Below, one piece after another: positions 11,483 to 19,934 of a stretch of DNA of 64,000 nt. The notes beneath the pieces were generated by a model. The model was not told where the DNA came from and did no database searches. It saw only the letters and a list, made by a program, of their open reading frames with translations. The stretch covers positions 868,001 to 932,000 of the forward strand of contig JAYRJU010000001.1 of NCBI GenBank assembly GCA_041906145.1, written 5' to 3'. Origin of the DNA: SHVO01 sp041906145 (lineage in GTDB: Bacteria; Pseudomonadota; Alphaproteobacteria; Rhodospirillales; Rhodospirillaceae). The position numbers and the translations under genes are program-made. The stretch's first letter is position 1. Each line of letters starts with the position of its first letter.

Positions 11483-12226
11483 GTGACGGACGGGACGACA
11501 GGCGAGACACCCACAGCGGACGTAAGAGAGATGCCACAACGGACACGCGGCTTTCGCATCGGCCGCGCCATCTTTCTTACGCTCGCGATCGCCCTTCTCG
11601 CGCCGGCCGCCCTCATCCTTCTCTATCGGTTCGTTCCCGTGCCAGGCACGCCGCTGATGGTGCTGCGGGCCATCGAGGGCGCGGGATGGAACTATACGTG
11701 GCGGCCGCTGGACCGCATCGCGCCGGCCCTCGCCCGCTCCGCCCTCACCGCCGAGGACGAGTCCTTCTGCACGCATCACGGCTTTGACACCAAGGCTTTG
11801 CGAAAGGCCTGGGAAGAGTATCTCGACGACGACGGCGGAACATTGCGGGGCGGATCTACCATCAGCCAGCAGACCGCGAAGAACCTCTTGCTCTGGCCGG
11901 GGCGCGACTGGGTGCGCAAAGGCCTTGAGGCGTGGCTGACGATCTACATCGAAACGCTGTGGCCGAAGCAGCGGATCATGGAAGTCTATTTGAACGTGGT
12001 GGAATGGGGCCGCGGTGTGTACGGAGCCGAAGCCGCCGCGCGCCATCACTTCGGGAAAACCGCGGCGACGTTGAATACCGCCGAAGCGGCCCGCCTCGCG
12101 GCGGTGCTGCCGAGCCCGCTGCGCTGGTCGGCCTCGAACCCCGGGCCGTACGTGCAGCGGCGGTCCGATACCTTGCAGGCGCGCGCGGCCCGCCTGGGCG
12201 AGCTCGCGGATTGCCTCAAGAAATAA
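11483..12226 (+). CDS. mtgA: Monofunctional biosynthetic peptidoglycan transglycosylase
   Basis: This 247-residue protein (GTG start) has one N-terminal transmembrane anchor (about 33-52, FLTLAIALLAPAALILLY) and a glycosyltransferase 51 domain. It shows EDESFCTHHGFD, where the catalytic Glu resides, then GGSTISQQTAKNLLLW, KQRIMEVYLNVVEWG and GVYGAEAAARHHFGK. It polymerises lipid II into glycan strands in the periplasm and lacks the transpeptidase domain of class A PBPs. It is 17 bases after thiC and converges on the receiver gene 3 bases beyond its stop. Confidence 0.95.
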   Translation: MTDGTTGETPTADVREMPQRTRGFRIGRAIFLTLAIALLAPAALILLYRFVPVPGTPLMVLRAIEGAGWNYTWRPLDRIAPALARSALTAEDESFCTHHGFDTKALRKAWEEYLDDDGGTLRGGSTISQQTAKNLLLWPGRDWVRKGLEAWLTIYIETLWPKQRIMEVYLNVVEWGRGVYGAEAAARHHFGKTAATLNTAEAARLAAVLPSPLRWSASNPGPYVQRRSDTLQARAARLGELADCLKK

Positions 12227-12229
12227 AAG

Positions 12230-12691
12230 CTACTCGGGATCGGCGGTGAGACGCGGCACCGCGACGCGGCGGCCGGCGAGCGCTTCTTCAAGCGCGGTCT
12301 TGAGCGTACTGGGACCGGCGGGCTTCACGAGGAAGGCCGAGATGCCCAGGCTGGCGGCATCGCGATACAGATTCATATCGTTGTGTCCGGTCAGCATGAC
12401 CACCGGCATTTCGTTGAGCTGGCGGTGCGCGGACGCGCGCAGTTTCTCGATGAATTGCACGCCGTTCATTCCCGGCAATTCGAAATCCACGATCAGTACA
12501 TTGGCGAGATCGGGATCGTTTTCGAGGTCCGTGAGGGCGTCCTCGGCCGAACGGGCGCTGGAAACTTTCGGAATAGACAGACTTGTCAATAAACGGCCCA
12601 AGAGGTCCCGCACGAAGTTCTGATCTTCAACGATCAGAACCGATGCCGACCTCAACATGTGAGCCGTAGAGTTATGTCCGTCCGCCGCCAT
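12230..12691 (-). CDS. Stand-alone CheY-like response regulator
   Basis: The protein (153 residues) is a single receiver domain: acidic pair E22-D23 (IVEDQNFVR), phosphoacceptor D69 (LIVDFELPGMNG), Thr in VVMLTGHND and Lys in FLVKPAG. There is no output domain, so it probably acts by protein-protein contact. No histidine kinase is nearby. The N-terminal 15 residues are polar and may be over-extended; the Met at residue 12 is an alternative start. It lies 78 bases downstream of the aspartate dehydrogenase gene on the same strand. Confidence 0.88.
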   Translation of the reverse strand: MAADGHNSTAHMLRSASVLIVEDQNFVRDLLGRLLTSLSIPKVSSARSAEDALTDLENDPDLANVLIVDFELPGMNGVQFIEKLRASAHRQLNEMPVVMLTGHNDMNLYRDAASLGISAFLVKPAGPSTLKTALEEALAGRRVAVPRLTADPE

Positions 12692-12769
12692 ACTTGAAAA
12701 CTAGCTCAGCAAACTTCTGAAATCAGCGCCTTTTGGAGAGATACGCCCTAACCCCGGGCTGAGTTGCCT

Positions 12770-13555
12770 TTAAATTACGATCGCAGCGGCTTCGTTATCA
12801 AGAACCCGCATGATGGAAAGCGCAGCCATATGCGAGGTTTTCGGATTGTCCGGCGAGGGGTTCGCGTGAATTTCGAGGGTCATACGCCCGAATTTGCCGG
12901 CGGCCTCGAGGCGATGGACATTCTGTGTAACCGCCGGATCGGCGACCAACATGATCTGAGTCTTCTCGAATCCTAGTCCCGCGAGAGCGGCCGTGGCGGC
13001 AACGTTGGCGTTCTTCGGAAAGGTCAGCGCGGCGTCCCGGGCATTGCCGGAGAAGATGACCGCGCGCACGGTGATATTGGCGAGGTCATGGGACTGTTCG
13101 GCCGGCGTGCCCTTCCACGCGAGCGGCGGCTTGCTCGAGGTCAGGGTAACGCTGTCGAGGCCCGCGATCTTCGCAGACGCCAGCGCATCGACGCCGGGCA
13201 GCGCGCCCGCGACCAGCTTCACTTGCGCCGACGAGCGGCCGGCGGCGGCGGTGAGCTCTTCCCACAACGCCGGATCGGCGAGGCTGCCTGTGGAGACGAT
13301 AACGAGATCGATGCCCGCGCCGAGGACAGGGCCGCAGATCGCGCGCACGGCGCTATGGCCCGCGCACTCGACGACGAGGTCGGGCTTCAGCGCGAGAAGC
13401 TCATCGACGGAATAAACGAGAGGGTGGGCACCGACCGACACGGTATCGGCGGGAAGGCCAAGCGCGCCGACGATGGAAAAGGTGTGCGGGCGCTCCGCGC
13501 AGAACGAACTGACAAGGCGGGCGATCGCGCCGTTGCCGACAAGTGCGATTTTCAA
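12770..13555 (-). CDS. nadX: L-aspartate dehydrogenase
   Basis: This 261-residue protein starts with MKIALVGNGAIARL, an NAD(P)-binding Rossmann GxGxxG. ECAGHSAVR and VSTGSLADPALW, followed by LVAGALPGVDALASA and LTFPKNANVAATAALAG, are the DUF108/aspartate dehydrogenase landmarks; the enzyme interconverts L-aspartate with iminoaspartate/oxaloacetate. It is the last gene of the coxG-coxS-coxM-isomerase run, 15 bases after the isomerase. That context suggests a catabolic role rather than NAD synthesis. No nadA or nadC is nearby. Confidence 0.85.
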   Translation of the reverse strand: MKIALVGNGAIARLVSSFCAERPHTFSIVGALGLPADTVSVGAHPLVYSVDELLALKPDLVVECAGHSAVRAICGPVLGAGIDLVIVSTGSLADPALWEELTAAAGRSSAQVKLVAGALPGVDALASAKIAGLDSVTLTSSKPPLAWKGTPAEQSHDLANITVRAVIFSGNARDAALTFPKNANVAATAALAGLGFEKTQIMLVADPAVTQNVHRLEAAGKFGRMTLEIHANPSPDNPKTSHMAALSIMRVLDNEAAAIVI

Positions 13556-13570
13556 ACGAGGCTCCAGATC

Positions 13571-14170
13571 TCAACTCTTCTCTTTGAGGCGGCGCTCTAA
13601 GTGATCGAGCCGGTCCGCGCCCCAAAACGGTTCTCCGTCCAAGACCATGAACGGGGCGCCGATCATACCGTCGGTTCGCGCGCTGTCCATCGCTTCGAGA
13701 ACCGCGCGTTTCGCGGCAGGATTTGCCGCCGCCGCCTCGATATCGGCGAGCGAAAGACCGAGGTGCCCGCACGCATCGGCGACTTCCGCCGCCGTGGCGA
13801 TACTGCGGCCCTCGCCGAAAGCCCGTGTCATCACGGCGATGGCGAAATCGCGCGCGAGCTTCGGATCACGGGCTTTTAAGCTCCAGAATGCATAACGCGA
13901 AACTTTCGCATCGAACGGAAAGACCTCCGGGATTTTGAAGGCGATCCCGGCGAAGGCCGCGCTGCGCAGAAGATCGATGGTGTTGTACTTGAGCCGGGCC
14001 GGCACGAATGGGGGCGGCTTGACGTCGAGCGACTGGAAGATGTGCCCGAGGGAGACCGCAATCCAATCGACCTCGCGCCCGTAACGGGCGGCGAGGTCAT
14101 CGATGCGCCGGAGTGCGAGATAGGAATAGGTCGAGACCAGATCGAAGTAGAAGCGGATCGGTGTGGACAT
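13571..14170 (-). CDS. 2-hydroxychromene-2-carboxylate isomerase family (DsbA-like)
   Basis: This 199-residue protein has the kappa-GST/DsbA-like fold signature: IRFYFDLVSTYSYLALRRID at the N-terminus and GMIGAPFMVLDGEPFWGADRLDHLERRL at the C-terminus. S13 of the YFDLVSTYSYL segment corresponds to the catalytic serine of the family, which uses glutathione in aromatic-ring degradation. Here it lies 13 bases after coxM and 15 before nadX, so it is likely part of a catabolic operon. The true substrate is unknown. Confidence 0.85.
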   Translation of the reverse strand: MSTPIRFYFDLVSTYSYLALRRIDDLAARYGREVDWIAVSLGHIFQSLDVKPPPFVPARLKYNTIDLLRSAAFAGIAFKIPEVFPFDAKVSRYAFWSLKARDPKLARDFAIAVMTRAFGEGRSIATAAEVADACGHLGLSLADIEAAAANPAAKRAVLEAMDSARTDGMIGAPFMVLDGEPFWGADRLDHLERRLKEKS

Positions 14171-14183
14171 TGTCCCTTATCCT

Positions 14184-14978
14184 CTAAATCAGAGCCTCCA
14201 CAGCGCGCCGGGCCATGACGCCGACAAGATGGGCCCGGTATGCCGCGGTGGCGTGAAGATCGCTGTTCAAATCTTCATCGGAGACGACGATCCCGGCAAG
14301 CGCCGCGGGCGTGAAAGATTTGGATAGGACCGTTTCCATTTCTGTCTGACGGAAGGCGTTCGGGCCCGCGCCGGTGACGGCGACCCTGATCCCCGCCGCG
14401 GTTTCCGCCACGCAGACCCCTGCGATCGCGTAACGCGAGGCCGGGTTGCGGAACTTCATATAGGCGGCGCGCTTCGGCACCGGGAAACTCACTTTGACGA
14501 TTATCTCGCCGGGCGCGAGGGCGGTTTCGAAGAGACCGGTAAAAAAATCGTCGGCGGCGATGGTGCGCGTCGGCGTATGGACCGTGGCCCCCAGAGCAAG
14601 CACCGCGGCGGGATAGTCCGCCGCCGGATCGCTGTTCGCCAGAGAGCCGCCGAGCGTGCCGAGGTTGCGCACCTGCGGATCGCCGACTTCCCCGGCCAGA
14701 TGAGCGAGCGCGGGGATGAGGCGGCGAACGTCGGCGGAAGCGGCGACATCCGCGTGAGGCGTCATCGCGCCGATGATAACCGCGCCCTTCTCCACGGCGA
14801 TACCGCGCAGCTCGATGAGCTGAGAGAGATCGATCACATCGGAGGGCTGCCGGAGACGTTGCTTCAAGATGGGAATGAGGGTCTGACCGCCGGCGAGATA
14901 AACGGCATCCTCGGCGCCGGAGAAGATGGCACCGGCTTCGGCCACTGTCTTGGGACGGTGATAGGTGAAGTTATGCAT
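14184..14978 (-). CDS. coxM: FAD-binding medium subunit of a molybdenum hydroxylase (CoxM-like)
   Basis: This 264-residue protein has the medium-subunit pattern. FTYHRPKTVAEA opens it, YLAGGQTLIPILKQRL is the AGGQSL-type FAD-diphosphate loop, and LGGSLANSDPAADYPAAVLAL (TxGGxxA(N/H)xDPAAD) is the second FAD motif. It passes electrons between the 2Fe-2S subunit and NAD or quinone. Its start overlaps the stop of coxS (ATGA at 14975-14978), indicating translational coupling. The molybdopterin large subunit is absent from the window, so the complex must be completed elsewhere. Confidence 0.92.
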   Translation of the reverse strand: MHNFTYHRPKTVAEAGAIFSGAEDAVYLAGGQTLIPILKQRLRQPSDVIDLSQLIELRGIAVEKGAVIIGAMTPHADVAASADVRRLIPALAHLAGEVGDPQVRNLGTLGGSLANSDPAADYPAAVLALGATVHTPTRTIAADDFFTGLFETALAPGEIIVKVSFPVPKRAAYMKFRNPASRYAIAGVCVAETAAGIRVAVTGAGPNAFRQTEMETVLSKSFTPAALAGIVVSDEDLNSDLHATAAYRAHLVGVMARRAVEALI

Positions 14979-15445
14979 CAGGCCATGGCCTTTGCGCCCG
15001 CGAGGATCGCCGTGACGATGGGTTGATACCCGGTGCAGCGGCAGAAATTCCCTTCAAGCTCCTTGCGCACAACATCCTCGGTGAGCGGCCCTTTTTTGTG
15101 ACGTTCGACCATGGCGAGGGCGGTCATGATCATGCCCGGCGTGCAGAACCCGCACTGGAGCGCGTGGTGTTCGCGGAAAGCCGCTTGCATCGGATGCAAG
15201 GCGCCGTCTTTCGCAACGCCTTCAATCGTTGTGATCTGCGCGCCGTCCGCTTGCACGGCGAGCATGGAGCAGGCTTTCACCGGGCGGGCGCCGACATGAA
15301 TGGTGCAGGTTCCGCATTGGCTTGTATCGCAGCCCACATGCGTGCCGGTGAGGCGAAGCTGCTCGCGCAGGACATCGACCAGCAGTGTGCGCGGTTCGAC
15401 TTCGACCGTGTGCGCGGTTCCATTGACGGTGAGCGATATCTTCAT
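14978..15445 (-). CDS. coxS: 2Fe-2S small subunit of a molybdenum hydroxylase (CoxS-like)
   Basis: This 155-residue protein has two 2Fe-2S clusters. The plant-ferredoxin-like one is in GCDTSQCGTCTIH with a further Cys in KACSML, and the C-terminal four-helix one is in CGFCTPGMI and NFCRCTGYQ. Both are complete, so the subunit should be functional. It overlaps coxG by 4 bases upstream and coxM downstream. Confidence 0.95.
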   Translation of the reverse strand: MKISLTVNGTAHTVEVEPRTLLVDVLREQLRLTGTHVGCDTSQCGTCTIHVGARPVKACSMLAVQADGAQITTIEGVAKDGALHPMQAAFREHHALQCGFCTPGMIMTALAMVERHKKGPLTEDVVRKELEGNFCRCTGYQPIVTAILAGAKAMA

Positions 15446-15900
15446 GCGGTCCCCGCTGCGCGCGCGGCGGCAATCGTGCCGAGGCGTGCGAAAAATTCAT
15501 CGGCGAGCTTCTTGGCCGCCGCCGTGATGAGCCTACCGCCGACCTGGGCGATCTTGCCGCCGACCGAAGCATCGACAGTGTAGATGAGGCGCGTGCCTTC
15601 GGCTTCTTCTTCGAGCCGGACCTTGGCCCCGCCCTTGGCGAAGCCGGCCGCGCCGCCTTTGCCTTCGCCGCGAATGGTATAGGCCTTTGGAGGATCGAGA
15701 TCGGACAGCGTGATCAGGCCTTTGAACGACGCTTTCACCGGGCCGATCTTGGCGGTCACGACGGCATCGATCTCGGTGGGCGAGGTCCATTCAATGGACT
15801 CGCAACCGGGAATGGCCTCTTTCAGCACCGCGAGATCGTTGAGGGCCTCCCAAACCGCCAGACGCGGGGCGGGAATGAGATAGTCGCCGGTCATATCCAT
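15442..15900 (-). CDS. coxG: CoxG-like SRPBCC protein
   Basis: This 152-residue protein matches the carbon monoxide dehydrogenase subunit G family of the START/SRPBCC fold: MTGDYLIPAPRLAVWEALND, AIPGCESIEW, VDASVGGKIAQVGGRLI. In CO-oxidising bacteria CoxG is implicated in membrane association of the enzyme, and homologues accompany other molybdenum hydroxylases. It is first in the coxG-coxS-coxM run and 14 bases after dinB. The frame starts at ATG 15900, MDMTGDYL; ATG at 15894 is an alternative. Confidence 0.9.
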   Translation of the reverse strand: MDMTGDYLIPAPRLAVWEALNDLAVLKEAIPGCESIEWTSPTEIDAVVTAKIGPVKASFKGLITLSDLDPPKAYTIRGEGKGGAAGFAKGGAKVRLEEEAEGTRLIYTVDASVGGKIAQVGGRLITAAAKKLADEFFARLGTIAAARAAGTA

Positions 15901-15914
15901 CGTACGTAAACCTC

Positions 15915-17216
15915 TTACAGATCCGCGCGGCCCTTACGTATGGCTGCCCGGCCGAACTTCGCACGCACCGTATCCATGGCTTTCTCGACCTCGGCGCTGC
16001 GCGTTCCGGTTTTGCCCGCCGGCTTGTCCATCACCGAAAACAGGTCCTGCGGGTCGGCGCCGGTCGGCTCGCTCAATTGATCGACGCCAACGCCAATAAG
16101 GCGGAACAGCGGGCCTGTTGCCTCCTTCAATAGCATAGCTTCCGCCTCGCGGAAGATCGTCTCGGCAAGCTGCGTGGGCGCCGGCAGCTTGTGATTGCGC
16201 GTCACCGTCTTGAAGCGCGAGGTCTTCAACTTCAGCACCACCGTGCGTCCCGCGATATTCTTGGCCTTCAAGCGTTCCGAGACGCGCTCGGTAAGAGTCC
16301 AGAGAATGCGGCGCAGCTTGGCGGGATCGCGGATATCCTCGTTGAAAGTGGTTTCCGCCGATACGCTCTTGGCTTCGCGGTCGTTATTGACATGACGCTC
16401 ATCGATGCCCTGCGCGAGGCGGGCGATGTAGGACCCGGTTTCCCCATACAACAGCGCCATTTCCTCGTGTGAGCGGCGCTGCACATCGCCGACGGTGAAC
16501 AGGCCGCCGACTTTGAGGCGATCCCCGAGCGCGGGGCCCACGCCCGGAAGGCGTGTGATGGGGAGATCATGCAGCACCGACACCGCATCGCCGCGTCCGA
16601 TCACGGCGAAACCGCGCGGTTTGTCGAGGTCAGAGGCGAGCTTGGCGAGAAACTTGTTGTAGCTAAGACCAATGGAGACCGTGATGCGAATCTCGCGCTC
16701 GATCTCGCGGGCGATATGCGCGAGCGTGGCGGCGGCGGAGCGGTTGAACAGTTTCAAGGTGCCCGTGAGATCGAGGAAGGCTTCGTCAAGCGACAGCGCC
16801 TCGATCATCGGCGTGGCGGTCTCGAAGACCTTATGCACCTGCCGGCTAACCTCTTTGTACTTGACCATGTTCGGCTTGATGACCACCGCGTGCGGACACA
16901 TTTGCAGCGCCTTGAACATGGGCATGGCCGAACGGGGCCCAAACTTGCGGGCGATATAACAGGCGGTTGAGACGACGCCGCGTTTTTCGCCGCCGATCAG
17001 GACGGGCTTATCGGCGAGGCTGGGGTCATCGCGCTTTTCGATGGTGGCGTAAAAGGCGTCGCAATCGATATGCGCGATGGAAAGCCGGCCCAATTCCGCG
17101 TGGCGGATCAGGCGGTCCGAGCCGCAGCGCGTGCACGAAAGCTCGTCCGATTCATATTCGGCAAGGCAGTCCCGGCAGAGGGCGATGATACGGTCGAAGG
17201 CGGACATTTGCTTCAC
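15915..17216 (-). CDS. dinB: DNA polymerase IV (Y-family) with N-terminal zinc ribbon
   Basis: This 433-residue translesion polymerase shows HIDCDAFYA and SLDEAFLD, with the catalytic acidic residues, GLSYNKFLAKLASDLDKP, and the little-finger region ending near residue 375. Before the palm domain is an extension with two CxxC pairs (CRDC and CTRC), a zinc-ribbon arrangement seen in alphaproteobacterial DinB proteins. The frame opens with GTG at 17216, but the ATG at 17207 (MSAFDRI) is an equally good start. It is divergent from the ABC transporter gene over 65 bases, where I do not see a clear LexA box. Confidence 0.95.
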   Translation of the reverse strand: MKQMSAFDRIIALCRDCLAEYESDELSCTRCGSDRLIRHAELGRLSIAHIDCDAFYATIEKRDDPSLADKPVLIGGEKRGVVSTACYIARKFGPRSAMPMFKALQMCPHAVVIKPNMVKYKEVSRQVHKVFETATPMIEALSLDEAFLDLTGTLKLFNRSAAATLAHIAREIEREIRITVSIGLSYNKFLAKLASDLDKPRGFAVIGRGDAVSVLHDLPITRLPGVGPALGDRLKVGGLFTVGDVQRRSHEEMALLYGETGSYIARLAQGIDERHVNNDREAKSVSAETTFNEDIRDPAKLRRILWTLTERVSERLKAKNIAGRTVVLKLKTSRFKTVTRNHKLPAPTQLAETIFREAEAMLLKEATGPLFRLIGVGVDQLSEPTGADPQDLFSVMDKPAGKTGTRSAEVEKAMDTVRAKFGRAAIRKGRADL

Positions 17217-17281
17217 GATGCTGCGCGTTGACTTAGGAGAAAGAAAGCCCCAAGTGAAGGCATCTTTCGAAGGATTCCCCC

Positions 17282-19090
17282 ATGAGTGAACGGTCTTCCG
17301 GCCCCTCCCGCTGGAACATGCCCGACCGGCCCCGGAGCAAGAATTACGCCCACCTGCGGCGGACCTACGAATTCATGCGTCCGTACAAGGCCCAGTTGCT
17401 CATTTTCTGTATCGCGCTGGCCATCACGTCGGCGGCGACGTTGAGCATCGGCTTGGGGCTGAAGTTCGTGATCGACAGGGGCCTTTCGGCCGGCAGCCGC
17501 GAGATGCTGGATCAGGGCCTGCTGGCGCTGATCGGGGTCATCGTTGTGATCGCCGTGGGTACCTTCACGCGCTTCTATTACATCTCGTGGATCGGCGAAC
17601 GTGTAGTGGCCGACATCCGCGCCGCGGTGTTCAACCACATCCTCCGCCTTTCGCCCGGTTTCTTCGAGACCACCAAGACCGGCGAAATCCTTTCGCGCCT
17701 CACGACGGATACCTCGCTGCTGCAACAGGTCGTGGGCTCGTCCCTCTCGATCGCCCTGCGCAACGTGGTGGCGCTGATCGGCGGCGTAACGATGCTGATC
17801 GTCACCAACGCGAAGCTGACCGGGCTTGTGGCCCTGGTGCTGCCGGCGGTGATCGTGCCGATCATCTGGTACGGCCGCAAAGTGCGCAAACTCTCGCGCG
17901 AGAGTCAGGACCGCGTGGCCGATGTGGGGTCCTACGCCGAAGAGAACCTGAACGCCATCCGCACCGTGCAGGCTTTCGTGCACGAAGACCGCGACCGCGC
18001 CTTCTTTGCGCGCAATGTAGAAGGCGCTTTCATCACGGCCATGCGCCGCATCAAAGCGCGCGCCATGCTGGGCGCGATCGTGATTCTTTTGGTCTTCGCC
18101 GCGATCGCCATCGTGGTGTGGGCGGGCGGGCACGGCGTGATCGCCGGCACCGTGACGCCGGGCGATCTGACGGCCTTCATCTTCTATTCGGTGACCGTGG
18201 CCGCTTCGACGGGCGCCATGACCGAAGTGATGGGCGACTTGCAGCGCGCCGCCGGTGCGACCGAACGCCTGATCGAGCTTCTCGAAACGGAGCCGGAAAT
18301 CACCGCACCTGCGCAACCCAAAGCGCTGCCTTTGCCCGCGCGCGGCGCCGTCGATTTCGAGAACGTCACCTTCCACTATCCGTCGCGTCCGCAAACGGCG
18401 GCGCTGAAGGGCCTCACGCTGAATGTTGCGCCGGGCGAACATGTGGCGCTGGTCGGCCCTTCGGGGGCGGGCAAAACCACAGTGTTCCAACTTCTGCTGC
18501 GTTTCTACGATCCGCAGGCAGGGACCGTGCGCATCGATGGGATCGATCTGAGGGAAGCCGATCCGCAAGCCGTGCGCTCGCGCATCGGCATGGTGGCGCA
18601 GGATCCGGTGATCTTCGCCGCCGACGCCATGGAAAATATTCGCTACGGCCGTCCCGATGCGACGGACGAAGAAGTGCATGCGGCGGCGGAAGCAGCTGCG
18701 GCCATGGAATTCATCAAGAAGCTGCCCGACGGCATGAAGAGCTTCCTGGGCGAGCGTGGCGTGCGCCTCTCCGGCGGACAGAAACAACGCATCGCCATCG
18801 CCCGCGCCATCCTGCGCGATCCGGCCCTGCTGCTGCTTGACGAAGCGACCAGCGCGCTCGACGCGGAGAACGAACGGTTGGTGCAGACCGCGCTAGAACG
18901 CCTGATGGTGGGACGCACCACCATGGTGATCGCGCACCGGCTTGCCACTGTGGTGAACGCCGATCGTATCGCGGTGATCGACGACGGCCGCCTGGTCGCG
19001 ACAGGACGGCATGAACAACTGATCGCCAGCAATCCGCTCTACGCCCGCGTCGCCGCGCTACAGTTCACCGCCGACGGCGGCGCGAATTGA
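17282..19090 (+). CDS. ABC exporter, fused permease and ATPase (MsbA/BmrA-like)
   Basis: This 602-residue half transporter has six predicted transmembrane helices over about 35-320 and a nucleotide-binding domain at about 350-595. The latter has Walker A GPSGAGKTT, the LSGGQKQRIAIARAIL signature and Walker B LLLLDEATSALD, so ATPase activity should be intact. It would work as a homodimer exporting a lipid or hydrophobic compound. The usual lpxK/waaA neighbours of msbA are missing, so I do not call it msbA. The start ATG at 17282 is preceded by AAGGATTCCCCC. Confidence 0.93.
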   Translation: MSERSSGPSRWNMPDRPRSKNYAHLRRTYEFMRPYKAQLLIFCIALAITSAATLSIGLGLKFVIDRGLSAGSREMLDQGLLALIGVIVVIAVGTFTRFYYISWIGERVVADIRAAVFNHILRLSPGFFETTKTGEILSRLTTDTSLLQQVVGSSLSIALRNVVALIGGVTMLIVTNAKLTGLVALVLPAVIVPIIWYGRKVRKLSRESQDRVADVGSYAEENLNAIRTVQAFVHEDRDRAFFARNVEGAFITAMRRIKARAMLGAIVILLVFAAIAIVVWAGGHGVIAGTVTPGDLTAFIFYSVTVAASTGAMTEVMGDLQRAAGATERLIELLETEPEITAPAQPKALPLPARGAVDFENVTFHYPSRPQTAALKGLTLNVAPGEHVALVGPSGAGKTTVFQLLLRFYDPQAGTVRIDGIDLREADPQAVRSRIGMVAQDPVIFAADAMENIRYGRPDATDEEVHAAAEAAAAMEFIKKLPDGMKSFLGERGVRLSGGQKQRIAIARAILRDPALLLLDEATSALDAENERLVQTALERLMVGRTTMVIAHRLATVVNADRIAVIDDGRLVATGRHEQLIASNPLYARVAALQFTADGGAN

Positions 19091-19503
19091 AGCTATGCAA
19101 AGTGAGCGGGGCTTTCGCCAGCAGCTATGCAAATGAGCAAGCGTTCGTGCGACACTGCGCGACAGGCGACACTTTCCGAATTGCGCTGCGCTGAGAATGG
19201 GTTGGACTGATGTTGCGTCAGGCGACACTTATGCGACACCCGGCGACACCCACGGCGTTTGTGCATGCCTCAGCGCGAGCCATGCGCTGAAGTGAAAGCG
19301 GCCGCGTGGGCGCGCGGCGTCGCAGCGTCCTCTTTCCTGATTCACGATGTCAAACATCCGCCGCCCGCACGCGCGGAGCCAGCTTGGATGAAGGCTGCGC
19401 CCAAACCCGATTTTTCGTCGAGCGATATTTGGGGTGGGGTCAAATTTAATGATTCGAAAAATCGGAAATGTGCTTTGGCCGATTCGCAGTACAATGCGTC
19501 CGC
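19091..19503 (+). repeat. Gene-free 413-base region with clustered GCGACAC repeats
   Basis: AGCTATGCAAA occurs at about 19091 and 19123. GCGACA or GCGACAC occurs six times between 19149 and 19250, and CAGGCGACACTT is an exact 12-base direct repeat (19163-19174 and 19219-19230). Further on, GGGGTCAAATTTAATG sits in a local AT-rich patch around 19440. Small open frames on both strands here look random. I see no gene, promoter or mobile element boundary. Confidence 0.5.
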
Positions 19504-19929
19504 CTAGTCCCAATCCCGCGATCCCATGCGGCGCGTCTGCTTCACGCCGCTGCGTTTCTTCTTGCCTTCGAGACGTTGCTTCTTCTGACCCTTGCTGACT
19601 TTTGTCGCGACGCGGCGCTTGGGTACGTGGGTCGCTTTCACGATCATCTCGACAAGTCTGTCGATGGCGTCTTTCCGGTTCATCTCCTGGGTGCGATGAC
19701 GGTTGGCGGTGAGGACAATCACCCCATCCGTGGTCGCGCGTTTGCCGGCCAGCGCCATCAGCCGGATCGCGACGTCATTGGGAAGCGAGGGCGAACGGCG
19801 CGCATCGAAGCGCAGTTGAACAGCGGTCGCGACCTTATTGACGTTCTGCCCGCCCGGTCCGCTGGAGCGGATGAAGGAGAGTTCGACTTCGTCGTCGTCG
19901 AGGAAAAGGTTCGGGGTGACTTGGATCAT
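19504..19929 (-). CDS. arfB: Alternative ribosome-rescue factor / peptidyl-tRNA hydrolase ArfB
   Basis: This 141-residue protein resembles class I release factors but lacks codon recognition. RSSGPGGQNVNKV carries the GGQ motif (residues 26-28) that hydrolyses peptidyl-tRNA, and the very basic tail (KVSKGQKKQRLEGKKKRSGVK) would insert into the empty mRNA channel of stalled ribosomes. Length and layout match YaeJ/ArfB. It is 5 bases downstream of the metalloprotease gene on the same strand, probably by chance. Confidence 0.95.
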   Translation of the reverse strand: MIQVTPNLFLDDDEVELSFIRSSGPGGQNVNKVATAVQLRFDARRSPSLPNDVAIRLMALAGKRATTDGVIVLTANRHRTQEMNRKDAIDRLVEMIVKATHVPKRRVATKVSKGQKKQRLEGKKKRSGVKQTRRMGSRDWD

Positions 19930-19934
19930 AGGCG

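Noticed and set aside
17213..18787. 524-residue minus-strand open frame
   Set aside because: It lies opposite the ABC exporter, whose motifs are unambiguous.
19229..19513. 94-residue minus and 82-residue plus frames in the repeat-bearing gap
   Set aside because: They have no ribosome-binding site, no motif and cross the GCGACAC repeats; they look random.
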